Source of the DNA: Clitoria ternatea
Lineage: Eukaryota > Streptophyta > Magnoliopsida > Fabales > Fabaceae
DNA length: 64,000 bases
Assembly: GCA_037962975.1 (NCBI GenBank)
Contig: CM075675.1
Location: forward strand, 28,646,501-28,710,500
Direction of reading: 5' to 3'
Shown here: piece by piece, positions 33,150-46,482 of the stretch
Layout: every line of letters begins with the position of its first letter
Numbering within the stretch: position 1 is the first letter of the stretch
Translations under genes and position numbers: made by a program
Notes under the pieces: model-generated
Seen by the model: only the letters and a program-made list of their open reading frames with translations
Told to the model about the DNA's origin: nothing
Database searches by the model: none

Positions 33150-35780
33150 TCAAGGGTCGGATGGCATCCCTTCTTGTTGGGCAGAGGTGGCCTGACGTTC
33201 ACCAGGTTTGATTAAACTTTGGGAGGGAGGCAAGTCCGCCAGGATATATTCAACACTGGGCGCAGGAGCGTGACCCCCCTGAACAGGCACCATCAATTCT
33301 CCATTGATGAATTCGTAGTAAGGATGAATGCCTGTGGTGGAGAGACCAACGCCTGGATTGCGATAACGGAGTTGACGAACAGCCATGCTGAAAGCGTCAT
33401 CAATTGCTGCCTCAGCCGCATCTAACACAGATTGTAACTCCTTGTCAAGCCTTTTACTGGTGGCATCTGAGGTAGCTTTTTCAGCTCGCAACTCTTCAAC
33501 CTGTTTTTCAAGGTTATTGTATGCAGTAGCTGCTTGGTCCAACTCCACTGCCCAGGCACTTTCAGCAGTGGTTTTATTAAGTTCAAGGGAAACAAACTTC
33601 TGCTGAAGCTCACTCACATCCTCGCCCAATTTCTGTTTCTGCTGAGTCAGATCCGAAACTTGTTGTTTCAGCAGATCATTGTCAGCCTTCACCTGGGACA
33701 GTCCACTCACCTCCTCGCCCAGCTTTGTATTCTGCTCTCTTAAGCCGGAAACTTGCTTTTCCAGCAAAGCTTTGTCAGCTCTCACCCGAGCCAGCTCATC
33801 CTCCAGCTTCTTGATATCAGCATCGGCGGTGTCAAGGTGTTTGTCCTTGGCCTTAATCACCTCCGACAGCTGTTCATTATCATGTTCCAAGCTACGAATC
33901 TTTTCAGCAGACTCATGAAAAGACGCTTAAAACATGTTGGCCTCAGCAGCAACATCAGCTATACGGGGTACAGAGGCCAATAAGCCATCTATTTCTGCAA
34001 GGTGCCACCTCGCAGCTGCAGCGGCGTTTGGAATCTCCTCGAAGTCGAGATCAGGGCGGAGGATAAACTCTAGATCACGCCTCTCCAACTGGCGGAATCC
34101 CATATTTGCAAAGTACAAAAAAGGGTTCAATCGAGACCCCGCCAAAGGCAGAGAGACGGATCGCCTGGATGACTCCCCTGGAACATCAACGAAGAAGACT
34201 GGTATTCTTTGGGTAGTCAGTTCCAGAGCGGGATTTTCAACTTGGTGGCCTGGAGAGGCTTCAGTCCTCTCTGCCTTATCCTCTACAACACGGATTGGAG
34301 TTTGAATTCCCTCCGTTCCCTCCGCCACAACGTCTTCTTTGAGGGCGCCTTCAACACCGCCCATATCAGCAGAAGTACCCACAACAGGTACCTCCTGAGT
34401 CTCCTCCAAGTCAATGGCAGCATCAATTGATGCTCCTTCCTCAACCCTCTTCTTGCCTTTGGTCCTCCTTCTTTGCAAGGGCTGGAGATCTACTTCCTCT
34501 TCTTCCTCCTCAGCAGCTTCTGGTTCTTGGCGTTTTTTAGAACGCCTCTTAACAGCAGCTGCTGAGGATCCTGCACCACCTTCCAAATTTATTATATTAG
34601 TGGATACAAAGAAAGGGAGAGTTTTTGTTAGAGCAGTAGCCAGACTCCTTCTGGGCTGCACATTATTCTCTGCATCAATCTCCGCGCGGCTCATACGAAT
34701 CTGCTTAATACGTTCCATCCCAGGGAATGCAGCAATTTCTCCTGCAAAATAACATACATGAATATGATTAGAAGCTGCAGGAAACAACAGGAGTAATATT
34801 CAAGCAAAAAGTCTTAACGTATTACTTAAATATCCCTGAGCATCCCGCCCAAGCAGCCTTCGACATAAAATCAGCTTGTGGACGGAGTTGTACTCCTTCA
34901 ACGTACGAAGTACTTCCACAGAAGCAGCTGATAAAGCACTCTCCTCAACTTCGTATGCTTGCTTAGTCAGGAGGAAGTGCTCATGTGTCCACGATACTGG
35001 GAATTTATCAATTCCCTCCTTACTCTGCCAGAAGATGGACTTGTCCTTCTTAACAGAAACCTTCACAAAGCTTTTCCTAAAGTGAAGTCCGCCTTCCTTG
35101 GCGGAATCAGCAAACGCTTTGAAATTCAAAATCTTCGGCTCTGCCCGAAGAGTTACAAAGCCCATGCCGCCCGTTTTTACATTTACTCTCCTCATAATGC
35201 GACAGAAAGAAAAGAACAACGCCACAGTAGGCGTAAACTCTAGATACTCAGCTATCACTTCAAAGCTACGAACTATTCCCCAACCATTGGGGTGCAGCTG
35301 AGAAGGGGCACAGTCCAGGAACCTCAGTATGCCCATCTGAAATTTATTCAATGGGAAACGCACCCCCAGCTGAGTAAATAAAATATCATACATATATATT
35401 GTATGAACATTCTGAGGGCGATGGCATATCCGTTCGAACGTCTTGGGAGAACGAACGATGAACCTCTTTTCATATCGTTCATCTTTCCAAATTGGCACAG
35501 ACAACTCCACCACACCTCCACTAGTTGTCGCATGACGAGAGGAAGTACCCTTAACATCTTCCTCAACCCAACAGTAGGGGTCAATCTCAAGCGTCTTCTC
35601 CCAGTCCAATCCATGCAATACAACATTCTGACACTCTGCCATCGTCAGCACTTGTGTGTGGGAAACACCTCCTGACACAAACGAATGTACAGCATTACCA
35701 AAATACTCCACGCTGCTGTAAAACGTCGAGTCCCTCCCAGTATAGAAAGCCTAATCTTCACTCTCAACGTCAGAAAACAT
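33150..35780 (-). pseudogene. Antisense gene of the gypsy element (Tat-type aORF), one intron, two in-frame stops
   Basis: Read on the minus strand from ATG 35780 (MFSDVESED). Exon 1 is 35780-34826, the intron 34825-34742 (GTAAT...GCAG, 84 bp) and exon 2 34741-33150. The spliced length is 2547 nt, exactly 849 codons with the stop, which supports the model. Exon 1 holds the putative gypsy-type transposon domain: VRFPLNKFQMGILRFLDCAP and SQLHPNGWGIVRSF around residues 141-175. Exon 2 starts with a basic/acidic linker (KRRSKKRQEPEAAEEEEEE) and ends with a long coiled coil (about residues 600-760). Stops are at 35753-35751 (TAG) and 33929-33927 (TAA). Antisense ORFs at this position are known in Tat-lineage elements, but their function is not established; DNA- or RNA-binding roles would be a guess. 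Confidence 0.85.
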
Positions 35781-36043
35781 GGGACGAACAAAAACCCTAG
35801 AACAAGACTCTGACCTTTTTCCTCTCATCTTTGTTTTAGCGAACACACAGAAAGAAAAAACAGAACCAACCCAATAAAAATGAAAACAGAAAGCAGAGGA
35901 AGAAGCAAGTTACCTTAAGCTTCTGAAGAAATGAAGAACTGCAACAACAAATTACTCGCACGAAAGCAAAGTTCGAAACGCAGTTCTAATACGCAAACGC
36001 AGAGAAGAAGACGAAGCGAAAAGTTTTCCCTCCCAAGAGTCTA

Positions 36044-36055
36044 CCTATTTATAGG
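36044..36055 (-). promoter_or_regulatory. TATA box of the antisense gene
   Basis: CCTATAAATAGG on the minus strand lies about 265 bp before the antisense ATG. It is a near-ideal plant TATA box. It lies inside the internal region, not in the LTR, so the antisense gene probably has its own promoter. The motif is palindromic except at its centre, so plus-strand use cannot be excluded. Confidence 0.6.
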
Positions 36056-36503
36056 CATGGCTTGGGGGGAAACGAGTAAAGCCTCATTAATATCAGAAAC
36101 ACACGTTTACAACCGTTGGATGAATCTCACTGACGGTTCCTTTTTTGATGCTAAAACCAATAGATGAATCTAAGGGCAGGTATTTCCTGGGCCGTATTTT
36201 CAAAATCCAAGGCCCATGGTAATAACCTCGAAAACATTTCTCAACTGCCATCCCACGCATTTATGTCCCATCATTGGAATGGCAATCGTTACGAGGGCAT
36301 ACGTGGCAACGAGAGATTAAAAAGGCAAAACGTGGTTTCGAGGTGCTTTAATGACAGGCATGACAAGTGACGACAAAGGCAATAAATGCATGAAAACACT
36401 TGTCTGTAAATCCTGAACTAGCAAACGCCGCCTAAACCCATGCCTATAAAAACTAAACTTAAGTGTTATAGCTCATTACAGTGACTCCGCCAGTCACTAT
36501 AAC

Positions 36504-36518
36504 AAGCTAGGGGGCATA
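36504..36518 (+). promoter_or_regulatory. Polypurine tract of the gypsy element
   Basis: AAGCTAGGGGGCATA lies directly before the 3' LTR start TGATCCGG. The purine run is short but its position is correct. Confidence 0.65.
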
Positions 36519-37455
36519 TGATCCGGTCCCAACACCGGCCCCCAAGAGCATGGCTTTAATACTTTACCAGATCAGCATTGCGAACAAGGGAAGTACGCTT
36601 CAAATACATTATAATTGTCTCTATATGAAGTATATACGACCAAGGCATGTTACTCCGCCAAGGCATGTAACTCCGCCAAGGCATGTTACTCCACCAAGGC
36701 ATGTTACTCCGCCAAGGCATGTAACACCGCCAGAATATGTTAGTCCGCCAAGGAACATAACTCCGCCAAGGTGGAAAATATTGAATATCTTATACACATG
36801 CATGAAATGTTCCCAATGCATATTACTCCGCCAAGCCATAGGCTCAATACTGGCGGAATATTGAATTTCCCATACTCACAACCCCGGCACGAGATTGACT
36901 CTGTCTTGAGAGGTTAATAATGGGAATCACGCTGTCACGCATAAAGGGGAATAACAATAAAATAATAAAGCATTGACGTTTTTCAGACAGGTGGAGATAC
37001 CTACTACAATAATGGTGCTTGTAAATGGCGCAGGGACCCACCACCTTTTCAGCATTATACCTGAAAACAAGGAACGGGTCCTACCAATAATGGAGCACCA
37101 GTAACAGGTATATAAACCTTTATCAAAAAGGTATAAGGGATCCCCCAATTCTGAACCTTAGACTCTCTTACTTGCATAATTCTCTCAGATTTGCTTTCTA
37201 AGTCTTTAAGTATTCTAAAATACTGACTTAAGCGTCGGAGAACGATTGCAGGTACCACCCCCAATCGGGTCAAGACAAAGAAGATCCCGTCAGGCGGACT
37301 GCACACCGCCTTCGCATATTGCACTCCGCCTCAACATACAAAGATACTACGTATCTGTACATTTACACACATTGCTTTGTATCAGATTGACATTTTATGT
37401 ACACTTTGAATTGTTCAACGAACATACTTCTACACCCCCTGTAAAGAACAGTTCA
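36519..37455 (+). repeat. 3' LTR of the gypsy element (937 bp)
   Basis: It matches 13416-14386 with about 21 substitutions by eye plus two small deletions (one 18-21 bp repeat unit in U3, and an 18-bp block near 36873). It is followed by the target duplication CTTAC (37456-37460). TATATAAA is at 37109-37116. Confidence 0.93.
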
Positions 37456-38437
37456 CTTACATATATAACAATTTCACATATTCATGTCAATGACCTCTAT
37501 CATTTAATTCCCAACATCAAGGTTCCTTCATATATCACTAGCCAAGATTAATAATTCTTATACACCCATTCCTCACAACATTCATCAATTTACAAGAAAA
37601 ATTCAACATATGACATTAATAATCCCAATCATAAAGATCATTGGAAAGATTTCAATTTAATGTCATGTACTATCAATTACTATTTTGTGATGCAAAAAGA
37701 TCATAAGTCCATCCTAATTATCCTAGTATATCAACATTGTCTCAAATATCTCAATCATCACCATAAACATAAGGCAATACATAATAGTAAGTCTATACAA
37801 AACAATTGCCATGTACAAGGGATTCCAAAATAATACCATAGTCAATAAAAATTCAAAACATGTCGGCCAAGGCATCTAGGCATCTTCTTCTTCACACTAT
37901 ACCTTATCTCTTAAAAAAAAGCATCAACTTGATGTCCTACAACACAAAAGCTAGAAAATAGCCAACATAGAGAGTGAGCATACTTTCTCAATGATAAACA
38001 ATTAAACAAAATATTATAATATAATTATGTAAGCTCAAATAAACATATTTTCTCATCAAGGACTCAACCCAATAATTAAAGACATATTACATAATGCTTA
38101 TCACTGAGCATAAACATAAACAATTTCAATATCCATATCACATTATGGAATCCATCCATTAATTCAATTTCTTATCACATTTCACACCATATTCCATACC
38201 AATACATATGTAGTTCAAGGCAACACTAACAACAACAACACAAATAGTTAGTGTCCATAATTCTAATTTTATTTCTTAATTTTTATCATCAACAGATTTC
38301 AATCTCTCTAAAGTATCCCAAGGTCATATGTCATGTCCTTTTGGCTAATGCATAGTTATGCCATCATATTAATGCATATGCAACAGATCTAATTTTTAAG
38401 AAATTATTTATAAGACATGTGTACATAATTCATCAAT

Positions 38438-38650
38438 TAATCGTAACCACGCATAGTTGCTTAAGTATTAGTCCCCTGCAAGGGTCCCTTTCATAAGATC
38501 CCACAAGACCTCAATTATTTTCACATGTGAAGTGATCGTAACCACATATACTCGTTTAAATTTTTGTCCCCTGCACAAGGGTCTTTTTCACAAGATCCCG
38601 CAAGACCTCTATCATTTTAACATGTCAAGTAATCGCAACCACATATAAGA
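38438..38650. repeat. Tandem repeat, about 95 bp, 2.2 copies
   Basis: Units begin ATCGTAACCACGCATA (38438), ATCGTAACCACATATA (about 38532) and ATCGCAACCACATATA (about 38629), and contain TCCCCTGCA(CA)AGGGTC and AAGATCCC(A/G)CAAGACCTC. Confidence 0.8.
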
Positions 38651-40804
38651 TGATATGACATCCATGCCATGAAATGCAAGAATGCATATGCTAGCCCCAA
38701 CTTCACAAGAATTTCTCACCCACTCATTTAAGGTACATTTTACACTTAACATTTCTGTTAGTAGCATGTAACAAATCACAACACTCTCTAAGGCATACAA
38801 TTTATCACCAAGTCCTCTAAGGTATCAATTCACTCAATTGCAATATAATAGCCAAGGAGTCACATTCATAACAATCCACACACGAAAGTCAATAGGTATG
38901 TCGTCAAGCATATTCTATTATATATCATCATCATATTTGCCAATCCAACATCCAACCAACAACAAGAATCAATCCCATTTAATTTCACTTTATTCATTCA
39001 AGGCAAATATGTAATTGCACACCAACATAAATATATATCATCAATAAACATTACACATGCATTTAGAATATACTTCGCTCTTACCTCAAGAGAAGTATTC
39101 TATAGAGGTAGATGGCCCTGCCTCACTAGAATTGTCAAATCCTACATTAAATAAATGTAGAACCACATCAAACATCAAACTAAAATTTATTTTGATGTTA
39201 ACAATTTTTCTCATCATATATACAACATCATACTAAGCTTATTTAAATTTTTTTATCTTTGTGATTCTAGGGGCTAGTTTCCCTTTTTCAATATTTTTCA
39301 ACATTTTAAAAGCCTAGAACATGGCCTATAATTTTCCAAAGGTTCAACAATTATTCATTAAGCTTCTCTAAGCTTTTAAATAGTTTTTTTCACATTATTA
39401 TAATTTACTTATAGTATTTTTATCCAAGAAACTAACAAGTCTTTCACTACAAAATCTCATAAACTTTGTTCCTTAATAACTAAAATCATTCAACCTCTTT
39501 AATAATTGTCCTAGTGTTATATTGACTTATCCTAAGCCTTTAAAAAAATTATCATTCAACCAGCACATGATTATATGCAATACCTTTTAAAATACCAATT
39601 CTTTTCCTTAAATAATTACTTAATCCTTACTAACATACTAATTAAATTCCATAAATGTCATTTTCACCAAACATTAATTTCCATACTTGTTCTTAACCTC
39701 CAACATCACATTTCTTTCATTTATTAGATACTAACTCCTCATTCATTCAACTATAATTATCTCCAACCATAAATAATTGTCATACCACTTTCAGTAACTC
39801 ATTTTTAAGCATTAACATCATGCCTAAAGTGAAGGGTGCCTTTTGCTCTAAAATCACAACTTAGTCCTTTAACAAATCAACATACTAAAATTACTAACCA
39901 CTTCCAATAACATTTCTTAGACTCAATAATTATTCTCTTAGGTTCTAATATGCTCCAACAAGGTTTTCTAAATTAGCAACATACTTATTTCTTATCAATC
40001 ATGCCCTTCACCATAAATACTACACTTTTTCAATCAATAATTATCCAACAACCATTATAAATACTAAACCACATCCAACAATAATTTCTAAGTCCACTAA
40101 TAAAGTCAATACATTCATGAAACCATTTATGTCACTTTGTCACCATTTCCTACTTCAAGAAGCAATTAAAGCTTATTAACAATTTCATGTTTTATACCAA
40201 AAATCACCAAATCAATTTTAAAACATCACTCAAAGTCTCATAATTATTCTAAATCCTTTTATAAACCATTCAAAGTCTAAAATAAAATTTTTCCCTTCAC
40301 TTAAAGTAAGCTTCCAATTCCAATTTATGCATTTAATACAGCCTAACGTCAAACCACTTCTTTTAACAACATTTAATTCAATTCCAACAATTAATTCAAA
40401 TCCATTTTAAGTTCCTAACAATATTCTAACAACAAACAACAAATCTCAATGGTCTCCTAACTTGGGGTTTAAAGTTTCACATGAAAAATCCATAATTTCC
40501 AATACTAACAACATCATTTCTAATAACTACAAACCATCAATTTAAAGACTAGTAAATGTTTAATAACTTACCACAAATTTAATTCCAAATCTCTAATCTT
40601 TCAAGAATGTTAGAAATTAGAGAAGTGGAACCCAAACCTTCCAATGCTTCTAAAAGCTTCTAAGTGTACCAAATGCCTTTCTTTGCCTCTAAATTTCAAA
40701 AATCTAAAGGGAATAACAAGTGGGAATTTCAGTTTTGGGTTATGGCCATGGAGAAAAAGATGAAAATATGAAAAATAATAAGAAGATGAATAGGAAATAG
40801 GTTC

Positions 40805-40895
40805 CATGAATCTTCGAGAAAGTACTGAATTTTCTCTCATGAATCTTCGAGAAAGCTTTTTCTCTCATGAATCTTCGAGAAAGTACTGAATTTTC
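40805..40895. repeat. Short tandem repeat TCATGAATCTTCGAGAAAG, 3 copies
   Basis: Three copies of a 19-bp core with alternating spacers (GTACTGAATTTT or CTTTTTCTC) occur within 90 bp. The core contains TTCGAGAA, a short near-palindrome. Confidence 0.8.
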
Positions 40896-41441
40896 CATGG
40901 TCATGGCTTAGGATTTTCGTTGGCACATTGGAGAGGGAGAGGAAGAAGCATTTTAAGCCATCGAGAATGGAATGACTGTTGTATTTCACGTGAAAAAGAA
41001 GGAGAAGGAAGAGGGAATTGAATTTTGGCACATTTCACTTATTTATTAGTTTGCCATTCATGCAATTTTTGGTCCAATGCCTATTTTTGGCACTAATAAG
41101 ATTTTTGGGCTTTAAAATTATGATTTAGAACCAGCCCACTACACGCCTAGCCTAAAATGGAATGGAAGAATTCGTCGCGTTTTGGCGACAAAACAAAGCA
41201 TTTTGGCCACCTGGGGCCCATTTTTCACATAATTAATTATCTAAATATTTTACCGGATTTATTTTTGTGTTTAACATAATTATTTTAGTGCTTTCTAATT
41301 CTTGACATTTATTTTTGAATTAGCACATTTAAAGTCCATTTTCGGACCAGACATTTTCCAACGTTAAAACGACGTCGATAAAATATGAATAATTCGTGAT
41401 AAATTCAACAAATGTCCAAATTAATTTAGCTTTATTCTTGG

Positions 41442-43287
41442 TGTTAGCCAAGGCCTCGATACTCAAGAGGGGGGGGTGAATTGAGTATTTCAAATTTTTG
41501 CGCGGAATCCCTTTCAAAACGGTTAGTAGTACACAAATGATGCAATATAAAAGATGTAATAATTATGAAGCACATTTCATACTAAAACCTTTTGAGTTGA
41601 ATGGACTATGTTCAAGAATTGATTTTGATAAGTAAAGCAAGTTATTAGTTTAGGCAATTCTTGAAACACTTGTCATGCAATAATTAATTCCAATATAAGT
41701 GTAACTTAAACAACTTCTAACAAATTAATTAAGCATGATAATTTACCAAGTTGTTAACACCAATATTTTACTTCCTCCATAATTAAATTCAATAATGTTT
41801 AAGACATTTGATTCATGGATTTAATTTAATCTAACTTCAACAATGTTAACCAATACAGTTTGCAACTTATATCATGCACTTAGTCCAATTTAATTAGGAA
41901 TGATACAATGAATCAAGTGAGCAATTTAAGTGCACAAATTAAATGAGTTTAGGGAAGAGAGAATTTGCAAACCGATATAACGAGTTCCACCACACCGGTG
42001 TACGTCTCGCCTTCAAGCAACCCACTTGAAGGATTTCCACTATTGGAGATTAGAGATACAACTTTGAGCAATCGCGGCTTCCTAGTGTCCCACACTCAAG
42101 AACCCAATCCTCACAAGTACAAGGGCACCCCACCCAATCTCTCAATCTCACAATTACAAGGTTGAACCCTCAACCCAAACCTCTAGGAATTTTTGGTGTT
42201 TGATGGTTACAATGATAACTCTCCAATAGAGTAGATACACAATTTAAAGCTCTCACCAAATAATAACTCTCAAAGAGAGGATATACAAATTTAGCTCACA
42301 AATTACTTTCTCTCTAACTCTTAAATAACTCACTAAGAGAATATGCCAATATAGAACAAGAGAGAATGAGTAGAAGAGAATGAAGCAAGGAGGAAGAAGT
42401 AAGCAAATGGAAATGCTTCAATTGCTTGGTGTGTCATTTGCCTTCAACTTCTTCTCTATTTATAGGCTCCAATGGTATGGCATGTTGCAATATTAAATTC
42501 CTTGGGAGCTTGAACTTGGAACATGTGTGTCTCCATTCAAAATGGCATTGCAATTCCAATGAGCTTTTAATGTCTCCAAGAAGAACATGGCATGTGCATG
42601 TTTGATTTAATTCAAATTAATTCCATTTCCAATAAAACACATGCATGTGGAGAGGGACAAAGTGTGAAGCATTGCCTTGAACTTTCCAACCATGTTGCAC
42701 AATGTCTCCTTTAGAATTTTGAATAATTCTCTTCAAGTTTTAAATGATTCCAGCGTGTATTTTGGTCTCTGCCAGGTGTATGAATCGATTCCATAAAGGA
42801 GTGAATCGATTCAAGCAATTAAAATAAAGTTACTGGGCAAAACAACACGCATGAATCGATTCTTATTAAGCATGAATCGATTCAATCACCTGACAAGTAT
42901 ATCCTGGCCATTTCATAACGCATGAATCGATTCAATGGAGAAGGGAATCGATTCAATCACCTGTTTTGCATATCCTGGGCCTTTCCAAACGCATGAATCG
43001 ATTCAACTGCTGGGGGAATCGATTCATCATGCTGTTCCTTCATTTTCTTGTGCATTTTTCATCCTTTTGACATGTACTTGCATATGGCTTTGTTCTCTTG
43101 ATCCTTAGGCACTTTGATAATCATTTTCCACTTGATTTAAGCCACTTAAAATGCCTTGAAACATTTCTTTGTATTTCATCAATTTTCCATCATCAAACAT
43201 AATTAATTCATCCATAAATATATATGTTTGATCTTGATCCTCCATTTGTTGTGTCATTATCAAAACCTACATCAACATAAAATTACA
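41442..43287 (-). repeat. 3' LTR of copia-2 (1846 bp)
   Basis: On the plus strand it reads TGTTAGCCAAGG...AAAATTACA; on the element strand it starts TGTAATTTTATG. It has eight GAATCGATTC palindromes (42780-43030) and a TATA box (minus strand) at 42454-42465. Confidence 0.95.
42780..43030. promoter_or_regulatory. Palindrome array in copia-2 LTR (GAATCGATTC)
   Basis: Eight copies of GAATCGATTC are arranged in pairs 20-25 bp apart, usually flanked as TGAATCGATTCA. The array is upstream of the LTR TATA box on the element strand, the same relative place as the TAATCGATTA array in copia-1. It is repeated in the 5' LTR at about 49050-49290. Confidence 0.75.
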
Positions 43288-46200
43288 TTCTCCCCCTTTT
43301 TGATGATGACAACAAATGCTTGTCTCTTGGGGTGTTAGTATCACAACAGTTCAAATATATTGCAAGAAAGACTTGCCTTATCACATACAATTTGATACCA
43401 ATTGTTGATGAAATCATAGGCACAAGTTTAGAAGAGAATATTTAAGATAAAAGGTCTCTCCCCCTTAATAAGGTCTCTCCCCCTTAATATGTGTTCTTTC
43501 CTCTTTGATCATCTCCCCCTTAATCATACAATAGATACCAATCATACAATAGATACCACAAAATAGTTCATCTAATTTAGAGCATAGTGGTAGTGTATAT
43601 CTTCTCCCCTTTTCTTATATATTTCTCTCCCCCTTTGTAAAAGACTTTATGCCACTTAGAGTGTATATATATCTTTCTATAATCTTCTCCCCCTTTGGCA
43701 TCATCAAAAACTTCTCTTATGATAAAACAATAGTCATAGTAATTCTCCTCTTTTTGACATAACATTTTACTAATCCTTTCACTAATCTCTCCCCCTTTGG
43801 CATCATCAAAAGATCATCATCTTAATTATATTCTATGCCATCAACATATAAATTCATGTAATCAAATAAGAGAGATTTAGAGCAAATATTTCATGAAAAA
43901 GATTTCAAATCAAAGCTCATATCATGATCAGGGATATATACCAATTTGATGCATTTAGAGTCAATAACCACTCACATAATTCATTCATCAAGTAAGCATA
44001 TAATTGATTGCTAACTCATTTTCAATCATGTAATTGATATTGTAAGTATGGTAAGCGTCACATGATTCTTTCCAAATAAGCAAACATATCATTTCAAGTA
44101 AGCACATATATCATTTCAAATAAGCACATAATCTTTTCCTTTTTGGCATTATCAAACATACAAGGATTTTTCCAAGTAAGCATATAGGTGAATAAAATTG
44201 TAAGCATAAATGCCATAAACATAGAGAGGTAAAATGATGGATATTCATTCATGTGTATGCTCCCCCTTACTATTGTAATTGATGTCACTTATAAAAACAT
44301 ATACCACTTATTAACATGTGAAATCAATTTGATGAAGTTTGATACCAATTATTGAACACATGTCATGCATTTAATTGATAGTAATTTGTTGAAAGATATA
44401 CCAATTGTTAGAAGATCATAAAGTATCATGCAAGATAATATCTCCTCCTTAGTCATTTAATAGATACCAATTGATATTTTATCCCTCTTTCACAAATATT
44501 TTGATACTAATTGTAATGAACCCAATTACACCAATTTGATCAAGTCTAATACCAATTGTTATTAACACATGTAATTTAATACCAATTGAAATTGAATACC
44601 AATTGTTATTAACTTCAATCAAGTTAAGCACCAAACACATATAATTGAATACCAATTGTTAAGCTAATTGATATAATTCTTAAGCTAATTGATACCAATT
44701 GTTCATGTTAGCCTTTTTAACAAGTTTGATACCATTTGTTTATTTCTTAAGCACATGATCACCTTTTAATAGATACCACTTATGCAACCAATAGATATCA
44801 CTCAAAAGTTAGATACCAATTGTATATAAAATTCACTAGTCAATCATCAATCAAAGTGGTAATCATAGAAGAATTTTCAACAATATGCACTCAAATGTAG
44901 GTATCATAGCAATAGTGGAATGATTGATACAACTTGTTGGCTTACTTATGCATTTGTGTTGTAACACATGCCAATTTATCTATATGACCCTTTTTGTGCC
45001 AAACACCATTTATTTCTTATTCATTGTCCATACCACTTGTTACTAGTATCTAGTCATGATATCACTTGATAGATTTGCCAATTTAAGCTCTTGATATCAA
45101 TTATGAACATTTAAGCATATTATCACAAGATTGTTGACATTCAAGCATACATCATAATGTTGTTCAAACATTCTTTTCAATCTTACCGATGCATATATTC
45201 AAGTTTCTTTTCATATTCAAGATCATGCATCATCAAACATATATGTCACTCAAGATAGATGCCAATTTGCTCAAGCATGGTGTACCAAGGAAGGTCATGT
45301 CATGTATTATAATGCATTTTATCTTGATATACCTTATATTATCACATATCATACATTGTCATTTACATGTCATCAAGATCATGCATTGTCATTTAACATA
45401 TTTCTAGTCATGAAATTAAAGTCTAGGCATAGAGCATACATACTTTCTCCTTAGGCATTATCAAAACCAACATATAATTGCATAGAAAAATTTTGCCTAA
45501 GATTGTCAACTTTGTAAAACATGTAAGCACAACATAGTTCTAACTCAAAGCAACTTTAAAGTTTGTCATAATCAACTTGTCATAACATATGTATTTATCA
45601 TCAAAGCATAGTGACAAGTATATAATCAAGAATATGTCCCCATGATATCTTCCCCTTACTAATTCAATTGAAACCATTGTTAAAGGAAGATGCTTGTTAT
45701 TTAGATACCACTTAGTTACCAACATTTCTCTTGTTCAATAAGTGATGCATCATCAAGTATTCATGTTCAATCAAAAATTCATGTCATAAAGAATTCATAC
45801 ATTATCAAGGATTCATAATGCATACATCATCCAAATTTATTCATCAAGAGTTCATGCATCATTTTGAATCTAAGCATCACAATTTAACATTTCAACACTT
45901 TGATGTTTCAATCCTTTCTAACATACATGGATAAATATATCTTAAGTTTTTCATAGAATCAAACATATTATCCAATCAATTATTCATCAAACTTTATACC
46001 AATCATTTAAATCAAAGTCATGCACTCACATCATTGATCTTAAGAATTTAAGGGGTTCTATTTTTATTCATTCATCTATCTCAAAGTTTTATGCCATTTA
46101 TGCTTAAAATCACATATCAACTCAAAGTTAGATCATAAAGATTCATTATGAACAAGTATGGAATTTGGCTTTACAAAATTTATTTAGACATTTCTAAAAA

Positions 46201-46482
46201 TTCTCAATAAATTATCAATCAAGTCCATAGATGTTTCAACATAATCAAGCATACAAAACACATAGCAAGCATGATATTTGATCAACTAGAGTAAGGATCT
46301 GATCGTACCTTGTAGATGTGTGAAGCCTACGTCCTTATCCTTTTCATCCCTTGTTCTTTGAGTGAAGATTGTGATTCTTGATTCCTTGGTAATTCGTCAA
46401 TGAGAAATTGCCGATTGAAAGTGTTCCTACAAATTGTCAAGTTTTATGGTACCCTTTAAAAGTTGGGTCCTTTCTTGTTAGT
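43288..46482 (-). other. Copia-2 non-coding interior with repeated polypurine-like motifs
   Basis: This is 3.2 kb of AT-rich sequence in place of pol. On the element strand AAGGGGGAGA-type purine runs occur repeatedly near 43290, 43455, 43475, 43515, 43625, 43690, 43790 and 44265. The run at 43288-43300 abuts the 3' LTR and is the functional polypurine tract. The phrase GATACCAATTG(T/A) recurs more than ten times between 43390 and 44820. No coding remnant of pol or of an extra ORF is visible. Confidence 0.75.

Larger units (their letters stand above)
13416..37455 (+). mobile_element. Complete Ty3/gypsy retrotransposon, Tat lineage, with nested copia-1
   Basis: This is an intact element of 24 kb (14 kb without the nested copia). 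LTRs are 13416-14386 and 36519-37455, flanked by the 5-bp duplication CTTAC at 13411-13415 and 37456-37460. Order: LTR, primer-binding-like site, gag, protease, RT, RNase H, a second archaeal-type RNase H, integrase, tandem repeats, antisense gene, polypurine tract, LTR. The dual RNase H and the antisense ORF before the 3' LTR are hallmarks of the Tat (Retand/Ogre/TatII-like) lineage. By eye the LTRs differ by about 21 substitutions and two 18-bp-scale indels, so the insertion is older than copia-1 within it. Confidence 0.93.
37461..41441 (-). other. AT-rich region, probably part of an old minus-strand Tekay/Del-like LTR
   Basis: About 4 kb without any intact gene. Read on the minus strand it is continuous (after removing copia-2) with a segment starting TGTAACATCCC at 49791, the typical 5' end of Tekay/Del-type LTRs. 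Further along it has a TC-rich leader-like tract and a GTAAGT donor-like site near 40570. At 37461 it would continue at 13415 once the gypsy element is removed. I could not find the other end or any coding part, so the assignment is tentative. Confidence 0.45.
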
